From CAWGYQ01 sp963817395 (lineage in GTDB: Bacteria > Acidobacteriota > Vicinamibacteria > Vicinamibacterales > CAVPJW01): a stretch of DNA of 64,000 nt. Under the pieces are notes generated by a model, which was not told the origin of the DNA, made no database searches, and worked only from the letters and a program-made list of their open reading frames with translations. Both the position numbers and the translations under genes were made by a program. Of the stretch, positions 26,167 to 36,242 are shown piece by piece. The stretch is taken from contig CAWFOC010000012.1 in NCBI GenBank assembly GCA_963817395.1, positions 186,001-250,000 on the forward strand, in the 5' to 3' direction. Each line of letters opens with the position of its first letter. Position 1 is the stretch's first letter.

Positions 26167-27606
26167 TCAGAACAGCGTTGAAATGGATTGAGCGGCGAGG
26201 GCAAGCACTCGCGTCGGCAGCACGCCCAGATACAGGACGAGCGCGACCGACACGCCGAGGGCCACGCGCGGGCCGGCCGCCAACGTTTCAGTCGGCGGTG
26301 CGGCCACCGGATCGGCCATGTACATCATGACGACGACGCGCAGATAGAAGAAGACCGCGACCACGCTCGTAAGGACGCCGACGATGGCCAGGCCGAAGGA
26401 CCCGGTGCTGACGGCTGCCCCGAACACATACCACTTGGCGACGAAGCCGGCGGTTGGCGGCACCCCGCCGAGGGACAGCAGGAAGATGGTCAAGAGGGCC
26501 GCCATACCCGGCCGGCTGTGCCAGAGTCCTGCGAAGTCGCGCAGGTCGTCGAATCGCCGCTCCTCGGATCCGAGGAGCGCGAGCACCCCGAAGGCGCCAA
26601 GGTTGGTCACGGCGTACGCAAGCAGATAGAACAGAATGGCACCCTTGCCGATGTCATTGCCGGCGACGAGCGCGATGAGAATGTACCCGGCGTGCGCGAT
26701 GCTCGAATAAGCCAGCATCCGTCTCACGCTGGTCTGCGCCACGCCGACAACGGTGCCCAGGATCATCGTCGCCACCGCAATCGCCGACACGATGGGTGTC
26801 CAGTCGGGCCGGAGAGGCTCGAGAGCCGAGAGAAACACCCGGGCAAAGGCGGCGAACGCCGCGGCCTTTACGCCGGTCGACATGAAGGCCGTGACGACCG
26901 TGGGCGCCCCGTCGTACGCGTCAGGTGTCCACATGTGGAACGGCACGGCTGAAACCTTGAACGCGAACCCGACCAGGAGCAGCCCGAGTCCCAGGAGAAC
27001 CAGTGGATCGTCCATCATGGCCTGCGCAGCCAGCGCGGTGCCGATGCGATCCAGGCGCGTGCTGCCGGACGTCCCGTAGATGAAGGCCACGCCGTAGAGA
27101 AAAAACGCGCTGGAAAAGGCGCCGAGCAGAAAGTACTTGAACGCCGCTTCCGGACCCCGGGCGGACTCCCGGCGAATACCGGTCAGCACGTAAACGCCGA
27201 TGGACAGCACCTCGAGCGCCAGGAAGATCACGATCAGATCTGTCGCCGTCGCCATGAGAATCATCCCGCTCACGGTGAACAGCAGAAGCGCGTAGTAGTC
27301 GCCGACCGGGAGGCGATCGCGATCGACGACACCGGCCGAGAGACCAACCGTCAGCGCGCCGATCAGAAGGATGACGAGCGTCGTGAAGAGGCCGAAATTG
27401 TCGGCGGCAACCACGCCGAAGCTGCTCGTCTGACGGTCCCACAGGAGAATGGACACCGAGGCGGCGCCCGCAAAGCCGATCATGGCCAGAGCGCCCATCG
27501 GGGGACGCTCGTCGCGCTCCCGAAAGGCCTCGGCAATCATCGCGGCCAGGGCCGCCGCGACGACGCAGGTCATCGGGAAAACGGCATTGAACGATGGAGC
27601 GATCAT
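26167..27606 (-). CDS. nuoN: NADH-quinone oxidoreductase subunit N
   Basis: 479 residues, about 14 transmembrane helices of the proton antiporter type. It has the conserved lysine-bearing segment FAFKVSAVPFHMWTPDAYDGAPTVVTAFMSTGVKAAAF, RRMLAYSSIAHAGYILIAL and LSLGGVPPTAGFVAKWYVF. It is one of the three proton channels of complex I. Its ATG shares one base with the nuoM stop codon (TAATG). It is the last gene of the cluster. Confidence 0.96.
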   Translation of the reverse strand: MIAPSFNAVFPMTCVVAAALAAMIAEAFRERDERPPMGALAMIGFAGAASVSILLWDRQTSSFGVVAADNFGLFTTLVILLIGALTVGLSAGVVDRDRLPVGDYYALLLFTVSGMILMATATDLIVIFLALEVLSIGVYVLTGIRRESARGPEAAFKYFLLGAFSSAFFLYGVAFIYGTSGSTRLDRIGTALAAQAMMDDPLVLLGLGLLLVGFAFKVSAVPFHMWTPDAYDGAPTVVTAFMSTGVKAAAFAAFARVFLSALEPLRPDWTPIVSAIAVATMILGTVVGVAQTSVRRMLAYSSIAHAGYILIALVAGNDIGKGAILFYLLAYAVTNLGAFGVLALLGSEERRFDDLRDFAGLWHSRPGMAALLTIFLLSLGGVPPTAGFVAKWYVFGAAVSTGSFGLAIVGVLTSVVAVFFYLRVVVMMYMADPVAAPPTETLAAGPRVALGVSVALVLYLGVLPTRVLALAAQSISTLF

Positions 27607-29169
27607 TATCGGGTGTCCCGCTCCGTCGCGACGTGAATCACGGGCCCGCCGCCGGGACGCTCAACGCGGAACGGCTGCTCGCCCTGCACGCGTCCCACCA
27701 GCCGCTCGACCGAGGCTTCCATCGGGCGGAGAAAGATCGCCGGAACGACCCCCATCAAGATCGCGACGACCACGGCAGGTATCAGCATCCACGCCTCACG
27801 CACGGACAAATCGGGCAGGTGGCGGTTCTTGTCGTTCGAAATGGTGCCGTAGTTGACTCGCTGGAACATCCAGAGCATGTAGACGGCGGAGAGCACGATA
27901 CCGGACGCCGCGACGGCCGCCATCCACGCGTCCCACCGGAAGGCGCCGATCAGAATCAGGAACTCGCCGACGAAGCCGTTGAGACCGGGTAGTCCGATCG
28001 ACGACAACGTGATGATGAGGAACACGGCCGTCAGGCGCGGCATCACCTGCTTGAGCCCGCCGAACTCCACGATGAGCCTCGTATGCCGGCGATCGCTCAG
28101 CATCCCGACGATGAGGAAGAGCGCACCGGTGCTGACGCCGTGGTTGAGCATCTGGTACACGGCGCCCTGCACTCCCTGCACGTTCATCGCCGCGATGCCG
28201 AGCACCACGAACCCGAGGTGGCTCACGCTCGAATACGCGATCAGCTTCTTGAGATCGGGCTGGACCATCGCCACCAGCGCGCCGTACACGATGCCGATCA
28301 CGGCCAGCCCGGCGAGGTAGGGCGCAAAATAGGCGCCCGCAATCGGAAACAATGGAAACGCGAAGCGGACGAAGCCGTACGTGCCCATCTTCAACAGCAC
28401 GCCGGCCAGGATGACGGACCCGGCGGTGGGCGCCTGCACGTGCGCGTCGGGCAGCCACGTATGGAACGGGAAGAGCGGCACCTTGATGGCAAAGGCCAGA
28501 CCAAAGGCCAGGAAGAGCCAGAACTGCACGCCCGGCGGGAGAGGAGAGCTCCTGCAGCTTGAGGAGGTCGAAGCTGAGGGCGCCAGTCGAGGCCTGGTGA
28601 AAGTAGCCCAGCGCGATGATGGCGACGAGCATCAGCACGCTGCCCGCCATGGTGTAGAGGATGAACTTGACGGCCGCGTAGATGCGCTGGTCGTAGCCCC
28701 AGATCCCGATCAGAAAGTACAGCGGGATGAGCATCGCGTCCCAGAAGAGATAGAAGAGGAACAGATCGAGCGACACGAACACGCCGATCATGGCGGCCTC
28801 GAGCACCAGCACGAGCGCCGAGAACTCTCGCACCTTCTTGTGCACCGACTCCCAGGACGACAGGAGCGCGAGCGGCGTCAGGAAGCCCGTCATCACGATC
28901 AGGAGCAGGCTGATGCCGTCGACGCCCACGAAGTAGTCGACGCCGAAGGACGGAATCCAGGCGTGACGTTCCATGAACTGGAAGCCGCCCTCGGTGGGCA
29001 CGAAGCGGCTCCAAAGCAGCAGCGTCTGGCCGAAGACGACCAGCGACACGAGGAGCGACACGCGTCGGATCAGGGCATTGCGGGACCCGTCACGATTACC
29101 GATGAGCAGCAGCATCACCGCTCCCAGCAGCGGGACGATAACGAGCGAGGAGAGGATCGGAAATCTCAT
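27606..29169 (-). CDS. nuoM: NADH-quinone oxidoreductase subunit M (frameshift near 28543)
   Basis: Antiporter-like subunit. The first frame covers FPILSSLVIVPLLGAVMLLLIG, FGVDYFVGVDGISLLLIVMTGFLTPLALLSSW and the glutamate-bearing EAAMIGVFVSLDLFLFYLFWDAMLIPLYFLIG. The second continues with FWLFLAFGLAFAIKVPLFPFHTWLPDAHVQAPT, KKLIAYSSVSHLGFVVLGI and GLPGLNGFVGEFLILIG. Removing one base around 28540-28548 joins them just before VQFWLFLAF and gives about 520 residues, normal for NuoM. All channel residues are present, so it is likely a functional gene with a consensus error. It follows nuoL after 10 bases. Confidence 0.93.
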
Positions 29170-29179
29170 GCGTCCCCGG

Positions 29180-31177
29180 CTAGAGCCACAGATACCAGCC
29201 CAGAATCACAATGACGCCCAGCAGCACCGATGCCGCATAGCTGCGCACGGAGCCCGTTTGCAACCGGCGCAGACCCGCGGCGCACTGTTGCACCACGGTT
29301 CCCGCACCGTTCACCGCTCCGTCGATGACGCCAACGTCCATGCCCTGCCACAGATCCTCCGAGACAATTCGAATCGGCCGCACGAGCGCGGTGTCGTAGA
29401 TTTCGTCCACGTAGTACTTGTTCAGAAGCAGCCTGTACAGCGACGGAAACCGCGCGCGCAGGGCGGCGGCACGACCGGGCCGGCGCAGGTAGAGATGCGC
29501 CGCGAGGCCGATCCCGGCGAGCGCGATGAGGGCCGACAGCAGCGTGAGCCCCCGCTCGAGCGACACGTCGGCGGTCGGATGGTCCTCGACGACCCACTCA
29601 GCGCCGTCGGCCTCGCGATGCGGAGGCGCAAAGCTCGGCTCGAGCCACTGCTCGATCCGGTTGTCTCCGCCGAGCGCGTGCGTCACGCCGACATAACCCG
29701 CAGCGACCGAGCCAGCCGCGAGCAGCACGAGCGCGAACGCCATGGCGCGTGGCGCATCGTGCATATGGATCGCGCCGTCGGAGGCGTCGGTGCCGGCGGC
29801 ATCGTGCGGCGCGGCGTGGCTCGCAGGGCTGGACCGGGTTACGTCCACGGGCTCTCCGTGAAAAGCCAGAAACACCAGCCGAAACATGTAGAACGCCGTG
29901 AGCAGCGCCGTCAGCACGCCAACCAGCCACAGGACGGTGTGCCCCGACGCGAAGGTGCGAAACAGAATCTCGTCCTTGCTGAAGAACCCGGCGAGCCCCG
30001 GCACGCCGGCAACCGCCAGGGCGCCAATGAGAAACGTCCAGTACGTCACGGGCAGCGCGGCGCGCAGCCCACCCATCCGGCGAAGATCCTGCTCGCCGCC
30101 GAGCGCGTGAATCACAGCCCCCGCGCCGAGGAACAAGAGCGCCTTGAAGAAGGCGTGCGTGAAGAGATGGAAGATGCCCGCGGTGTACGCGCCCACGCCC
30201 ATCGCCAGAAACATGTATCCGAGCTGCGACACGGTGGAATAGGCCAGCACGCGTTTGATGTCGTTCTGCACCAGAGCGATGGTCGCCGCCATCAGGGCCG
30301 TCACGGCGCCGATCACCGACACGACCAGCAGCACGTCGGGGGTGTGCGAGAAGAGGACGGCGTTCCGGCCAATGACATACACGCCCGCGGTGACCATCGT
30401 GGCGGCATGGATCAGCGCGGAAACCGGGGTGGGCCCTTCCATCGCGTCGGGCAGCCACACGAACAACGGAATCTGCGCCGACTTGCCCGTGGCACCCACG
30501 AAGAGCAGCAGCGCGATCGCGGAAACCGTCCCGAATGTCGCCTCGGGCGCGAGCGGTGCGAGCTTCACGGCCATCGCCTGAATATCGAGCGTCCCGAAAT
30601 GAGCAAACGCCAGCAGCATGCCGAGCACGAACCCGAAGTCGCCGATGCGGTTGACGATGAACGCCTTTTTCCCGGCGTCGGAGGCGGCGCGCTTCTGGTA
30701 CCAGAACCCAATCAGGAGGTACGAGCAGAGTCCCACGCCTTCCCACCCCACGAAGAGGACCAGCAGGTTGGAGCCGAGCACCAGCAGGAGCATGAAGGCG
30801 GCGAAGAGGTTCAGGTAGGAAAAGTACCGCGCGTACTCGCTGTCGGACTCGTCGTGCATGTACGCGGTCGAGTAGATGTGGATGAGCGACCCGATGCCCG
30901 TGATCACGAGAATCATCACGGACGCCAGCGGATCCAGGTACAGGGACAGCGGCACCTGGAAATCGCCCGATACGATCCACGGGTAGAAGGTCTGCCTGAC
31001 GACTCGTGATTCCGCAGCCAGGCCGAAGAGCGGCGCCACGGCCGCAACCGACAACCCGAACGATGCCAGCATCGCCCCGCAGGCGACGCCACCCGACACC
31101 GCTTTGGGCCACCGCCGCCCGAATGCGGCATTCACGAGGAATCCGGCGAACGGAACGAGGGGAATCAGCGCGAGCAC
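29180..31177 (-). CDS. nuoL: NADH-quinone oxidoreductase subunit L
   Basis: 665 residues, the largest antiporter-like subunit. Landmarks are YLDPLASVMILVITGIGSLIHIYSTAYM, NLLVLFVGWEGVGLCSYLLIGFW, KSAQIPLFVWLPDAMEGPTPVSALIHAATMVTAGVYV and RVLAYSTVSQLGYMFLAMG. The long C-terminal lateral helix follows a His- and Asp-rich loop around residues 450-480 and ends in a membrane anchor. It pumps protons at the distal end of complex I. Stop and next start are 10 bases apart. Confidence 0.96.
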   Translation of the reverse strand: MLALIPLVPFAGFLVNAAFGRRWPKAVSGGVACGAMLASFGLSVAAVAPLFGLAAESRVVRQTFYPWIVSGDFQVPLSLYLDPLASVMILVITGIGSLIHIYSTAYMHDESDSEYARYFSYLNLFAAFMLLLVLGSNLLVLFVGWEGVGLCSYLLIGFWYQKRAASDAGKKAFIVNRIGDFGFVLGMLLAFAHFGTLDIQAMAVKLAPLAPEATFGTVSAIALLLFVGATGKSAQIPLFVWLPDAMEGPTPVSALIHAATMVTAGVYVIGRNAVLFSHTPDVLLVVSVIGAVTALMAATIALVQNDIKRVLAYSTVSQLGYMFLAMGVGAYTAGIFHLFTHAFFKALLFLGAGAVIHALGGEQDLRRMGGLRAALPVTYWTFLIGALAVAGVPGLAGFFSKDEILFRTFASGHTVLWLVGVLTALLTAFYMFRLVFLAFHGEPVDVTRSSPASHAAPHDAAGTDASDGAIHMHDAPRAMAFALVLLAAGSVAAGYVGVTHALGGDNRIEQWLEPSFAPPHREADGAEWVVEDHPTADVSLERGLTLLSALIALAGIGLAAHLYLRRPGRAAALRARFPSLYRLLLNKYYVDEIYDTALVRPIRIVSEDLWQGMDVGVIDGAVNGAGTVVQQCAAGLRRLQTGSVRSYAASVLLGVIVILGWYLWL

Positions 31178-31184
31178 TGCCGCA

Positions 31185-31481
31185 TCACCACTTGAGCGAG
31201 GTAAAGGCGTCGGGGTTGAGTGATTCGCGCACCCGGAAGAGCGAGATCACAATGGCCAGTCCGACGGCGGCCTCCGCAGCCGCGACCGTCATGACGAAGA
31301 ACACGATGATCTGCCCGTCGAGCGACCCGAGCGCCCGCCCGAAGGCCACGAACGCCAGATTGGTCGCGTTCAACATGATCTCGATCGACAGAAGAATCGT
31401 GATCACGTTGCGGCGCAGGAACACGCCGGCCGTGCCGATGGCGAAGAGGACGCCGGAGAGGATCAGGTAGTGCGACAGCAT
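31185..31481 (-). CDS. nuoK: NADH-quinone oxidoreductase subunit K
   Basis: 98 residues, three transmembrane helices. The two buried glutamates lie in LLSIEIMLNATNLAFVAF and FVMTVAAAEAAVGLAIVIS. It forms part of the channel next to NuoJ and NuoN. The ATG overlaps the nuoJ stop by one base (TGATG). Confidence 0.97.
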   Translation of the reverse strand: MLSHYLILSGVLFAIGTAGVFLRRNVITILLSIEIMLNATNLAFVAFGRALGSLDGQIIVFFVMTVAAAEAAVGLAIVISLFRVRESLNPDAFTSLKW

Positions 31482-32086
31482 CAGGCGTCCAGCGTTGGGC
31501 GCGGAGCGTCGTGGGCAGCACCCGGGACCTGGCCGTCTTCTGTGGTGACGTCGCGGTGAGCCACCCGGATGTCGGCCCGACGCGCGAGAACGACGGCACC
31601 CAGCATGGCGGTGAGGATCAGCACGGACGTCACCTCGAACGCGAAGGCGTGCTCCGTGTACAGCCTCCGCCCGATCTCGGCAACGGATCCGAGGTCCGCC
31701 ATGCCATCACTCGTGCCGCCCTGCTGAGTCACCCGGCCCACCCGCGTCAGCGCCCACCAGAGCTGCGCGGCCAGCACGGCCGCCAGCAGTGCGCCGAATC
31801 CACGAAGACCGCGCGCCTCCCGCACGACTTCACCGGGCACGTCCTCGGTGGGTGCGTTGAGCAGCATGACAACGAAGAGGAAGAGCACCATGATGGCGCC
31901 CGCGTAAATGATGATCTGGATGACCGCCACGAACGGGGCATCGAGGAGGACGTAAAGTCCTGTCAGACCGCCGAACGACAGGATGAGGAGCAGGACGCTG
32001 TGGATCGGGTTGGGCCGACCGATGACGAGCAGCGACGCGCCAACCGTCACCGCCGCGAAGAGGTAGAAGAACAGACTGTCAGCCAC
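31481..32086 (-). CDS. nuoJ: NADH-quinone oxidoreductase subunit J
   Basis: 201 residues, five helices. The characteristic third helix with a pi-bulge region reads APFVAVIQIIIYAGAIMVLFLFVVMLLN. The C-terminal 30 residues (RDVTTEDGQVPGAAHDAPRPTLDA) are a soluble tail. The start overlaps nuoH by 8 bases. In most operons nuoI would lie between nuoH and nuoJ; here there is no room for it. Confidence 0.95.
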   Translation of the reverse strand: MADSLFFYLFAAVTVGASLLVIGRPNPIHSVLLLILSFGGLTGLYVLLDAPFVAVIQIIIYAGAIMVLFLFVVMLLNAPTEDVPGEVVREARGLRGFGALLAAVLAAQLWWALTRVGRVTQQGGTSDGMADLGSVAEIGRRLYTEHAFAFEVTSVLILTAMLGAVVLARRADIRVAHRDVTTEDGQVPGAAHDAPRPTLDA

Positions 32087-33113
32087 GGAAGTACAGCACT
32101 CCTGCAGCGGTCACCAGCAGGTTCAGGGCCGCCAGCGGCAGCAGGACCTTCCAGCCGAAGTGCATCAACTGGTCATAGCGGTAGCGCGGCAGCGTCCACC
32201 GCATCCAGACGTAGAAAAACAGGATGGCGCCGACCTTCACGAGAAACCAGATCCACCCGAACGACTCGGGCAGCCACGGGCCGTGCCATCCGCCGAGAAA
32301 GAGATTCGTCGCCACGGCCGCCACCGTCACCATGTTCACGTACTCGGCGAGGAAAAACATGGCGAAGCTCATGCTGCTGTACTCGGTGTGGTATCCGGCG
32401 ACGAGCTCCTGTTCCGCCTCGGGAAAATCGAACGGCGCGCGGTTGGTCTCGGCGATTCCGGCCACCATGTAGACAAAGAACCCGAGCGGCTGCAAGAACA
32501 GGAACCATCTCGGCACGATCCCGAACCAGGTGCCCGCCTGATCGTTCACGATGTCCCTGAGCGACAGCGATCCGGCGATCACCAGCACCCCCGCCAGCGC
32601 CAGCCCGTACGACAGCTCGTAGCTGATCATCTGCGCCGACGATCGAAGTCCGCCGAGCAGCGAGTACTTGCTCGTCGAGCTCCAGCCCGCGAGCACGATG
32701 CCGTAGACGCTCATCGACGCGATGGCGAAGATGACCAGCATCGCCACGTTCACGTCGGCCACTTGCAGTGGGATCGGCTCGTCGAGGAGCCCGAACAGCG
32801 TGGTCTCGGCGCCAAACGGCACGACGGCGAACGCCGCAAAGGCGCACGTAGCCGAAATGACGGGCGCGAGCAGAAACACGAAGTGATCGGCCGCGCGAGG
32901 CGTCAGCTCCTCCTTGAACAGGAGCTTGACGATGTCGGCGAGCGGCTGGAGCATGCCGCGCGGCCCGACCAGGTACGGGCCGAGCCGCTGCTGAATCATG
33001 GCCGCGACCTTCCGCTCGACGTAGACCATCACCGCGGCGGAATTGAGGAGCATGAAGAAGACGAAGCCGAGCAGCCCGAGCTGGGCGATCACGGTGGCGT
33101 CCATCACGCCCAA
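32079..33113 (-). CDS. nuoH: NADH-quinone oxidoreductase subunit H
   Basis: 344 residues, eight helices. The quinone-site loops show YVERKVAAMIQQRLGPYLVGPRGMLQPLADIVKLLFKEE, FDFPEAEQELVAGYHTEYSSMSFAMFFLAEYVNM and RWTLPRYRYDQLMHFGWKVLLPLAALNLL. It forms the quinone entry and the link to the peripheral arm. nuoF ends 15 bases upstream, the place where nuoG usually sits. Confidence 0.96.
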   Translation of the reverse strand: MGVMDATVIAQLGLLGFVFFMLLNSAAVMVYVERKVAAMIQQRLGPYLVGPRGMLQPLADIVKLLFKEELTPRAADHFVFLLAPVISATCAFAAFAVVPFGAETTLFGLLDEPIPLQVADVNVAMLVIFAIASMSVYGIVLAGWSSTSKYSLLGGLRSSAQMISYELSYGLALAGVLVIAGSLSLRDIVNDQAGTWFGIVPRWFLFLQPLGFFVYMVAGIAETNRAPFDFPEAEQELVAGYHTEYSSMSFAMFFLAEYVNMVTVAAVATNLFLGGWHGPWLPESFGWIWFLVKVGAILFFYVWMRWTLPRYRYDQLMHFGWKVLLPLAALNLLVTAAGVLYFRG

Positions 33114-33128
33114 TCCGATCCGTGCGCG

Positions 33129-34430
33129 TCAATGGGCATGAACGGCCGTCCTGCCACGCCAGTCGGCGACCAGCGGACACTGGCCCTCGCGAATGTGAGC
33201 CTCGTACTCGGCCCTGAAGTGCTTCAGCGTCGTCAGGGCGGGCGTCGCGGCCGCGTCACCGAAGGCGCAGAGCGTCTTGCCCACGATGTTGTTCGCCACG
33301 CCTTCGAGCAGCGCGAGGTCGCTGGCACTGCCTTCGCCCGTCTCGATACGGTGCAGGATCTTGTAGAGCCAGTCGGTGCCTTCGCGGCACGGCGTGCACT
33401 TGCCGCACGACTCGTGACGATAGAAGTGCAGCAGGTTCTCGGCGAGCCATACCATGCAGGTGGTCTCGTCCAGCACGATGATGCCCGCCGATCCGAGCAG
33501 CGAACCCGCTTTCTGCACGGCGTCGAAACTGGCTGGCACGTCGAGCTCGTGCGGCAGCAGCAGGGGCACGGACGATCCGCCGGGGATGACGGCCTTGAGG
33601 CGATGTCCGTCGCGAACCCCGCCCGCGAAGCCGTCGATCAGCTCGCGGAGCGTCGTGTGCATCGACGCTTCGTACACGCCCGGACGCTTGACGTGCCCGC
33701 TCACGCAATAGAGCTTGGGCCCGCCGTTCTTCTCCGGGCCGAGCGCCGCGAAGGCCTCCGGCCCGCGCAGGAGAATGACGGGGATGTTGCAAAGCGTCTC
33801 GACGTTGTTCACCGCGGTGGGGCACTGATAGAGACCGGCGACGGCCGGGAACGGCGGCTTGATTCGCGGCTGCGCGCGCTTCCCTTCCAGCGACTCGAGC
33901 AGCGCCGTTTCTTCGCCCGCTTCGTAGGCGCCCGCGCCGCGGTGCACGTAGATGTCGCAGTCGAAGTCGGTGCCCAGGATGCTTCGGCCGGCGTAGCCGG
34001 CGGCGTAGGCTTCCTCGATGGCGCGCTCGAGAACGTGCTGCACGTGCATGAACTCGCCGCGGATATAGATGTAGGCAACCTTGGCGCCGATAGCGTGGCA
34101 CCCGATGAGGCATCCTTCGAGCAGCAGGTGCGGATAGCGCTCCATGAGCACATGATCCTTGAATGTGCCCGGCTCGCTCTCATCGGCATTGCAGGCGAGA
34201 TATTTCGGTTTCGGGGTGTCTTTCAGCACGAATTGCCACTTCATGCCAGTAGGAAAGCCCGCGCCGCCGCGGCCGCGGAGCCCGGACTGTTTCACGGCGT
34301 CGATTACCTGATCCGGCTTCATCGCCAGCGCCCGTCTGAGGCCTTCGTAGCCTTCGTGGCGCAGGTAGAAGTCGAGCGTGTAGGAACCAGGCTCGCGAAC
34401 GAAGCGGGTGAGGATGGGCTCGAACGACAT
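33129..34430 (-). CDS. nuoF: NADH-quinone oxidoreductase subunit F (NADH-binding)
   Basis: 433 residues. The FMN and NADH site shows GLRGRGGAGFPTGMKW, LACNADESEPGTFKDH, YIYIRGEF and GAGAYEAGEETALLESLEGKRAQPR. The 4Fe-4S cluster N3 ligands are in ESCGKCTPCREG, with a fourth Cys in TLCAFGDAA. It takes electrons from NADH. Its presence with NuoE shows an NADH-using complex rather than the 11-subunit form without this module. The usual next relay subunits NuoG and NuoI are not encoded in the window. Confidence 0.96.
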   Translation of the reverse strand: MSFEPILTRFVREPGSYTLDFYLRHEGYEGLRRALAMKPDQVIDAVKQSGLRGRGGAGFPTGMKWQFVLKDTPKPKYLACNADESEPGTFKDHVLMERYPHLLLEGCLIGCHAIGAKVAYIYIRGEFMHVQHVLERAIEEAYAAGYAGRSILGTDFDCDIYVHRGAGAYEAGEETALLESLEGKRAQPRIKPPFPAVAGLYQCPTAVNNVETLCNIPVILLRGPEAFAALGPEKNGGPKLYCVSGHVKRPGVYEASMHTTLRELIDGFAGGVRDGHRLKAVIPGGSSVPLLLPHELDVPASFDAVQKAGSLLGSAGIIVLDETTCMVWLAENLLHFYRHESCGKCTPCREGTDWLYKILHRIETGEGSASDLALLEGVANNIVGKTLCAFGDAAATPALTTLKHFRAEYEAHIREGQCPLVADWRGRTAVHAH

Positions 34431-34456
34431 CGGGCTTCAGGCTCCAGACTTCGGGA

Positions 34457-35062
34457 TCAGCGCTCGCCTGCGACCTTCAAATGACAGCCGCTCACGGCAT
34501 CGAGGCCGCGCGCGCGAAGAGCGTCGAGCAGCTCGCCGACCTGCTCCGGACGCTGGCGTTCGTGCCATTCGTCGTTGACCATCACGAGCGGGGCGCGGTC
34601 GCACGCACCCAGACACTCCACCACCTGCAGCGTGAAGGTTCCGCTGGCGTCGGTCTCCCCCACACCAACGCGCAGCGCGGCGGCGAGCTCCTCGACGACC
34701 CGCTCGGCGCCAAGAAGGGCGCACGACAGCGTGCCGCACACCTGCAGGACGTAGGTTCCCACCGGTCCGGTATGGAACATCGTGTAGAAGGACACGACGT
34801 CCTCGACTTCGGCGGGAGCGCACCCGATCACCTCGGCCACATGGCGCATGGCATGGCCGGTCATGTATCCCTGCTGCGCCTGCACCAGATGCAGCGCCGG
34901 CAGGATGGCCGATCGCCGCTGATCGAGCGGATAGCGCTGGCAGATCTGCTCGAGGCGCGCGCGGTGCTCGTCCGTGTACACGAACGGCTCGCCTTCCGGC
35001 ACCAGCTTGCGGGCGGATCGGTGCTGCTCGCTCCCGTACGCCATCTTCGGGTGGAAGCTCAT
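34457..35062 (-). CDS. nuoE: NADH-quinone oxidoreductase subunit E
   Basis: 201 residues from ATG at 35062, which overlaps the nuoD stop codon (ATGA). Thioredoxin-like 2Fe-2S protein: cluster N1a ligands are in QVCGTLSCALLG (C-x4-C) and VVECLGACDRAP (C-x3-C). The helical N-terminal part has AILPALHLVQAQQGYMTGHAMRHVAEVIGCAPAEVEDVVSFY. A hydrophilic extension of about 25 residues precedes the fold. A longer upstream start overlaps nuoD and was rejected. Confidence 0.94.
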   Translation of the reverse strand: MSFHPKMAYGSEQHRSARKLVPEGEPFVYTDEHRARLEQICQRYPLDQRRSAILPALHLVQAQQGYMTGHAMRHVAEVIGCAPAEVEDVVSFYTMFHTGPVGTYVLQVCGTLSCALLGAERVVEELAAALRVGVGETDASGTFTLQVVECLGACDRAPLVMVNDEWHERQRPEQVGELLDALRARGLDAVSGCHLKVAGER

Positions 35063-36240
35063 CGATCCACATCTCCCATGACCACGTCGACCGAGCCAAT
35101 CACCGCGATGACGTCGGCAATCAATCCGCCCACGATCAGCCGCGACAACGCCTGGCATGCCAGGAGCGACGGCGATCGGGCCTTGACGCGCCAGGGCCGA
35201 TTCGTCCCGTCGGAGACGACGTGGAACCCCTGCTCGCCACGCGGGCCCTCGACAGGCACGTACGACTCGCCGGCAGGAACGTTGAAGCCCTGCGAATAGA
35301 TCAGGAAGTGCTGGATGAGCGCTTCCATCTCGGTGTAAACGCGGTCCTTTGGCGGGGGCACGATGCGCGGATCGTCCACGGCGAACTGGCCAGTGGGCGT
35401 AATCCGATCAAGCGCCTGGCGGCAGATCCGCAGACTCTGGCGCATCTCGGCGACCCGCACCAGATAGCGATCGTAGACGTCGCCAGCCGATCCGCGCGGC
35501 ACGTCGAACTCGAACGTCTCATAGCCACAATACGGAAACGCCTTGCGAACGTCGTAGGCGGATCCGGCCGCGCGCGCGATCGGCCCCACCAGGCTGTAAG
35601 CCATCGCCGCGTCCTCGGTAAGGGCGCCGACCCCCTTCGTCCGCTTCAGGAAGATGCTGTTCGCGGTGAGGAGATCCTCGTACTCGGCCAGTTTGTCGGG
35701 AAACCGATCGAGGAACGCGCGGACGGCCTCGTGGAACCCGCGCGGCAGGTCCTCGCGCAGGCCGCCGATCCGGATGTAGCTCGGAAACAGCCGGAATCCC
35801 GCGATCAGCTCGTTGATGTTGAGGAGCAGCTCACGCTCGCGGAAGCAGTAGAGCATCACCGACACGGCGCCCAGTTCCAAGGCATGCGTCCCGAGCCACA
35901 CCAGATGACTGTTGATTCGCTGCAGCTCGGCGAGCAGGACGCGGATCCACGTGACGCGCTCGGGCATCTGGAGACCAAGGAGACGCTCCACCGACAGCGA
36001 GAACGCCAGGCTGTTCGACTGGGCGCTCAGGTAGTCCATCCGCTCGACGAGCGTAATCACCTGCTGCCATTTCTTTTGCTCGGCGGTCTTTTCTATCCCG
36101 GTGTGGAGATACCCAATGGTGGGAACAGCCGATACGACGTTCTCGCCGTCGAGCTCGAGCACCAGACGCAAGACGCCATGCGTGCTGGGATGCTGCGGCC
36201 CCATGTTGACGGTCATCGTCTCGGTGCGGATTTCGCCCAC
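35059..36240 (-). CDS. nuoD: NADH-quinone oxidoreductase subunit D
   Basis: About 393 residues from a GTG at 36240, two bases after the gmhA stop; an ATG at 36219 is an alternative. It has MTVNMGPQHPSTHGVLRLVLELDGE (with the quinone-contacting His), the family GYLHTGIEKTAEQK and RMDYLSAQSN, and the C-terminal R-x-K-A-R-x-P-S segment. This 49 kDa-type subunit forms the quinone pocket with NuoB. No fusion with NuoC is present. Confidence 0.95.
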   Translation of the reverse strand: MGEIRTETMTVNMGPQHPSTHGVLRLVLELDGENVVSAVPTIGYLHTGIEKTAEQKKWQQVITLVERMDYLSAQSNSLAFSLSVERLLGLQMPERVTWIRVLLAELQRINSHLVWLGTHALELGAVSVMLYCFRERELLLNINELIAGFRLFPSYIRIGGLREDLPRGFHEAVRAFLDRFPDKLAEYEDLLTANSIFLKRTKGVGALTEDAAMAYSLVGPIARAAGSAYDVRKAFPYCGYETFEFDVPRGSAGDVYDRYLVRVAEMRQSLRICRQALDRITPTGQFAVDDPRIVPPPKDRVYTEMEALIQHFLIYSQGFNVPAGESYVPVEGPRGEQGFHVVSDGTNRPWRVKARSPSLLACQALSRLIVGGLIADVIAVIGSVDVVMGDVDR

Positions 36241-36242
36241 GC

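Noticed and set aside
28973..31009. A 678-residue plus-strand frame opposite nuoL
   Set aside because: His/Arg/Gln-rich antisense shadow of a well-conserved complex I gene.
32160..34484. A 774-residue plus-strand frame opposite nuoH and nuoF
   Set aside because: Antisense shadow; both underlying genes carry all expected motifs.
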